From: Prevotella sp.
GTDB lineage: Bacteria; Bacteroidota; Bacteroidia; Bacteroidales; Bacteroidaceae
Assembly (NCBI GenBank): GCA_017475005.1
Contig: JAFVGI010000024.1
Coordinates: forward strand, 1-64,000
Length of the DNA: 64,000 bases
Direction: 5' to 3'
Made by a program: the position numbers and the translations under genes. The notes beneath the pieces were generated by a model. It was given only the letters and a program-made list of their open reading frames with translations, did no database searches and was not told the origin of the DNA. Below, piece by piece: positions 62,779 through 64,000 of the stretch (position 1 is its first letter; each line of letters begins with the position of its first letter).

Positions 62779-62810
62779 CAAATGTATCAAATTTATCCAT
62801 ACTAACCAAA
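62779..62810 (-). promoter_or_regulatory. Promoter of the rnf operon
   Basis: TTTG (62807-62810), 20 bases, TACATTTG (62779-62786) on the minus strand, an exact consensus; start near 62772. Confidence 0.72.
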
Positions 62811-62892
62811 TTATTTCTTAAAAATATGACTATTTTCTCTAAAAGTTTCTTAAAATTATAGGTAGCGAACCAGGTATCTGAAGAAAATTTCC

Positions 62893-62900
62893 TACTTTTG
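62893..62900 (+). promoter_or_regulatory. -7 box of the right-end rluA gene
   Basis: TACTTTTG on the plus strand, 50 bases before the ATG at 62950. No TTTG at the proper distance upstream. Confidence 0.5.
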
Positions 62901-62949
62901 TGCGCTAACAAAGTAAACGTCCGACAGACGACATGCACGACTGATTGAT

Positions 62950-63816
62950 ATGTATAATCCGAAGCTAAAAGAATACAAGACATACAATGTTACCAAAGAG
63001 ATTCCTCTGCTGGAGTTTCTTTTGGAGACGCTCTCTGCCTCAAGAAATAAGGTGAAGGATATCCTGAAGGGTCGTGGCATCAAGGTCGATGGCAAGACAG
63101 TGACACAATTTGACTATCCTCTTACTGCAGGCATGAAGGTGCAGGTTTCCAATTCCAAGAAGAACGATGTCTTCAAGAGCCGATATGTCAGTATTGTGTA
63201 TGAGGACCAATACCTCGTGGTTATTGAGAAGAAGGCCGGCATTCTCTCTATGGCAGCTGGCCATTCTTCCCTGAATGTAAAGAGTGTTCTCGATGACTAT
63301 TTCCACAAGACTCGCCAGAAGTGCCGGGCTCATGTGGTGCATCGTCTGGACAGAGACACCTCTGGTCTTATGGTCTATGCAAAGGATATTGACACAGAGC
63401 AGATTCTGGAGCACGAATGGCACGACATTGTGTTCGACCGCCGATATGTTGCCGTCCTGAGCGGCGAGGTGGTAGAAGATGACGGAACCATCGAGAGCTG
63501 GCTGAAGGACAACAAGGCATACATTACATATTCTTCCAGTGTGGATAATGGTGGAAAACATGCTATAACACATTTTCACGTGCTCAAACGCACAGCGACC
63601 CACACACTGATGGAGTTCAAACTCGAAACAGGCAGGAAGAATCAGATTCGTGTTCATGCAGCAGAGATGGGACATCCCGTCTGCGGCGATGTGAAATACG
63701 GCAATGGTGACGACCCACTGCACCGTCTGTGTCTGCATGCATACATGCTGTGTTTCTACCACCCAATAACACACAAACCACTGGAATTTACAACAACAAT
63801 ACCATTTAAGATATGA
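62950..63816 (+). CDS. RluA-family pseudouridine synthase
   Basis: 288 aa. An S4-like N-terminal domain (PLLEFLLETLSASRNKVKDI...GIKVDGK, about 19-68) and a catalytic domain with HVVHRLDRDTSGLMVYAK (Asp134) and FKLETGRKNQIRVHAAEMG. The second member of this family in the window. The rRNA or tRNA site cannot be told; RluC/RluD-type 23S rRNA sites are likely. Its stop overlaps the next ATG as ATGA. Confidence 0.9.
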   Translation: MYNPKLKEYKTYNVTKEIPLLEFLLETLSASRNKVKDILKGRGIKVDGKTVTQFDYPLTAGMKVQVSNSKKNDVFKSRYVSIVYEDQYLVVIEKKAGILSMAAGHSSLNVKSVLDDYFHKTRQKCRAHVVHRLDRDTSGLMVYAKDIDTEQILEHEWHDIVFDRRYVAVLSGEVVEDDGTIESWLKDNKAYITYSSSVDNGGKHAITHFHVLKRTATHTLMEFKLETGRKNQIRVHAAEMGHPVCGDVKYGNGDDPLHRLCLHAYMLCFYHPITHKPLEFTTTIPFKI

Positions 63817-64000
63817 CACAATTAATCCTTGGAATTATTGCAATCATCATTGCATTGTTCATCATTAAGAAAGTAGTCGGTTGCGTGGCACGCATCGTAG
63901 TAATCATCATTCTTTGCGCCATACTGTCCATTCTGTATGCGACGCATGCCAATGCCCAGCTCTTCAAGCCTAAGAAGAAGCCACAAGAGTCATACACTGT
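63813..64000 (+). CDS. Small membrane protein, truncated by the window edge
   Basis: The first 62 codons are in the window. Two hydrophobic segments (LILGIIAIIIALFIIKKVVG, then a run of about 18 residues from VARIVVIIIL), an alanine/glutamine signal-like end (ATHANAQ) and a basic tail (FKPKKKP). No family recognised. The ATG overlaps the stop of the pseudouridine synthase gene, so they are co-transcribed. Confidence 0.6.
   Translation, partial: MTQLILGIIAIIIALFIIKKVVGCVARIVVIIILCAILSILYATHANAQLFKPKKKPQESYT

Noticed and set aside
1-64000. tRNA and rRNA genes
   Set aside because: No T-loop GGTTCGAAT-type sequence with a foldable cloverleaf and no rRNA signature was found by eye; a tRNAscan run would settle this.

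Overview
The window reads as a chromosomal segment of a Bacteroidales bacterium, most likely from the Prevotella/Segatella group. Three things point there. Promoters repeatedly match the Bacteroidetes pattern TTTG-N19/20-TANNTTTG. The gene neighbourhoods ftsX-DUF3098-uppP-truB-queA, PASTA-rluD and a complete rnf operon are typical of the order. The secreted proteins include a CotH/dockerin protein and a TonB-dependent receptor. No rRNA, tRNA, CRISPR array, transposase or integrase was seen.

Layout. 0.1-4 kb: a minus-strand operon (small conserved protein, GH43-like enzyme, membrane acyltransferase) divergent from a secreted alpha/beta hydrolase. 4.6-16.5 kb: an AT-rich six-gene minus-strand operon that I read as a type 4 BREX phage-defence system, in the order brxP, a 144-aa protein, brxC, pglZ, brxL and a 550-aa protein. 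It is followed by 1.85 kb of gene-free, repeat-rich DNA (16.5-18.4 kb). That stretch holds a consensus promoter, a strongly structured leader of about 415 nt, a 22-bp-period palindrome array and an iteron-like ACCTCACT array. 18.4-38.9 kb, plus strand: metG, argS, an RNase H-like gene, a giant CotH/dockerin protein, ftsX-DUF3098-uppP-truB-queA-folK, then DUF4861, an orphan PTS EIIC and a secreted KduI, then PASTA, rluD, a solute-binding lipoprotein and a TPR protein. 38.9-52.9 kb, minus strand: hemolysin III, dedA and a long coupled chain hisHAFIE-ftsE-lysC-lysA-glycosyltransferase-like-fbp-membrane protein-GNAT-glnS-TPR. 53.2-57.2 kb: an outer-membrane protein and a TonB receptor/DUF362 pair. 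57.4-62.8 kb: rnfBCDGEA led by a small cysteine-rich membrane protein. The right edge has a second RluA-type synthase and a truncated small membrane protein gene.

The most interesting region is the BREX island. It has no PglX DNA methyltransferase. Its modification candidate, BrxP, joins a PAPS-reductase/DndC-like ATP pyrophosphatase domain, a 4Fe-4S ferredoxin and a DUF4007-like C-terminus. The next gene looks like a free-standing relative of the phosphorothioate-DNA-binding module of ScoMcrA-type restriction enzymes. The last gene joins a sigma-70 region-4-like helix-turn-helix to an RNA polymerase alpha-CTD-like domain, an arrangement I do not know from described BREX loci. Together these suggest sulfur-based DNA marking or sensing with a transcription-apparatus-like accessory; this is inference from sequence. 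A second unusual unit is DUF4861-EIIC-KduI, where the isomerase has a signal peptide, which suggests that unsaturated uronates are isomerised in the periplasm and imported by an EIIC that has no PTS partners here.

Short direct-repeat sequences of the TTTAGAGTTTAGAGTC type are scattered between genes. Similar repeats have expanded in frame inside at least two coding genes (metG and a TPR gene). One lies between hisI and hisE, which are often fused in this order.
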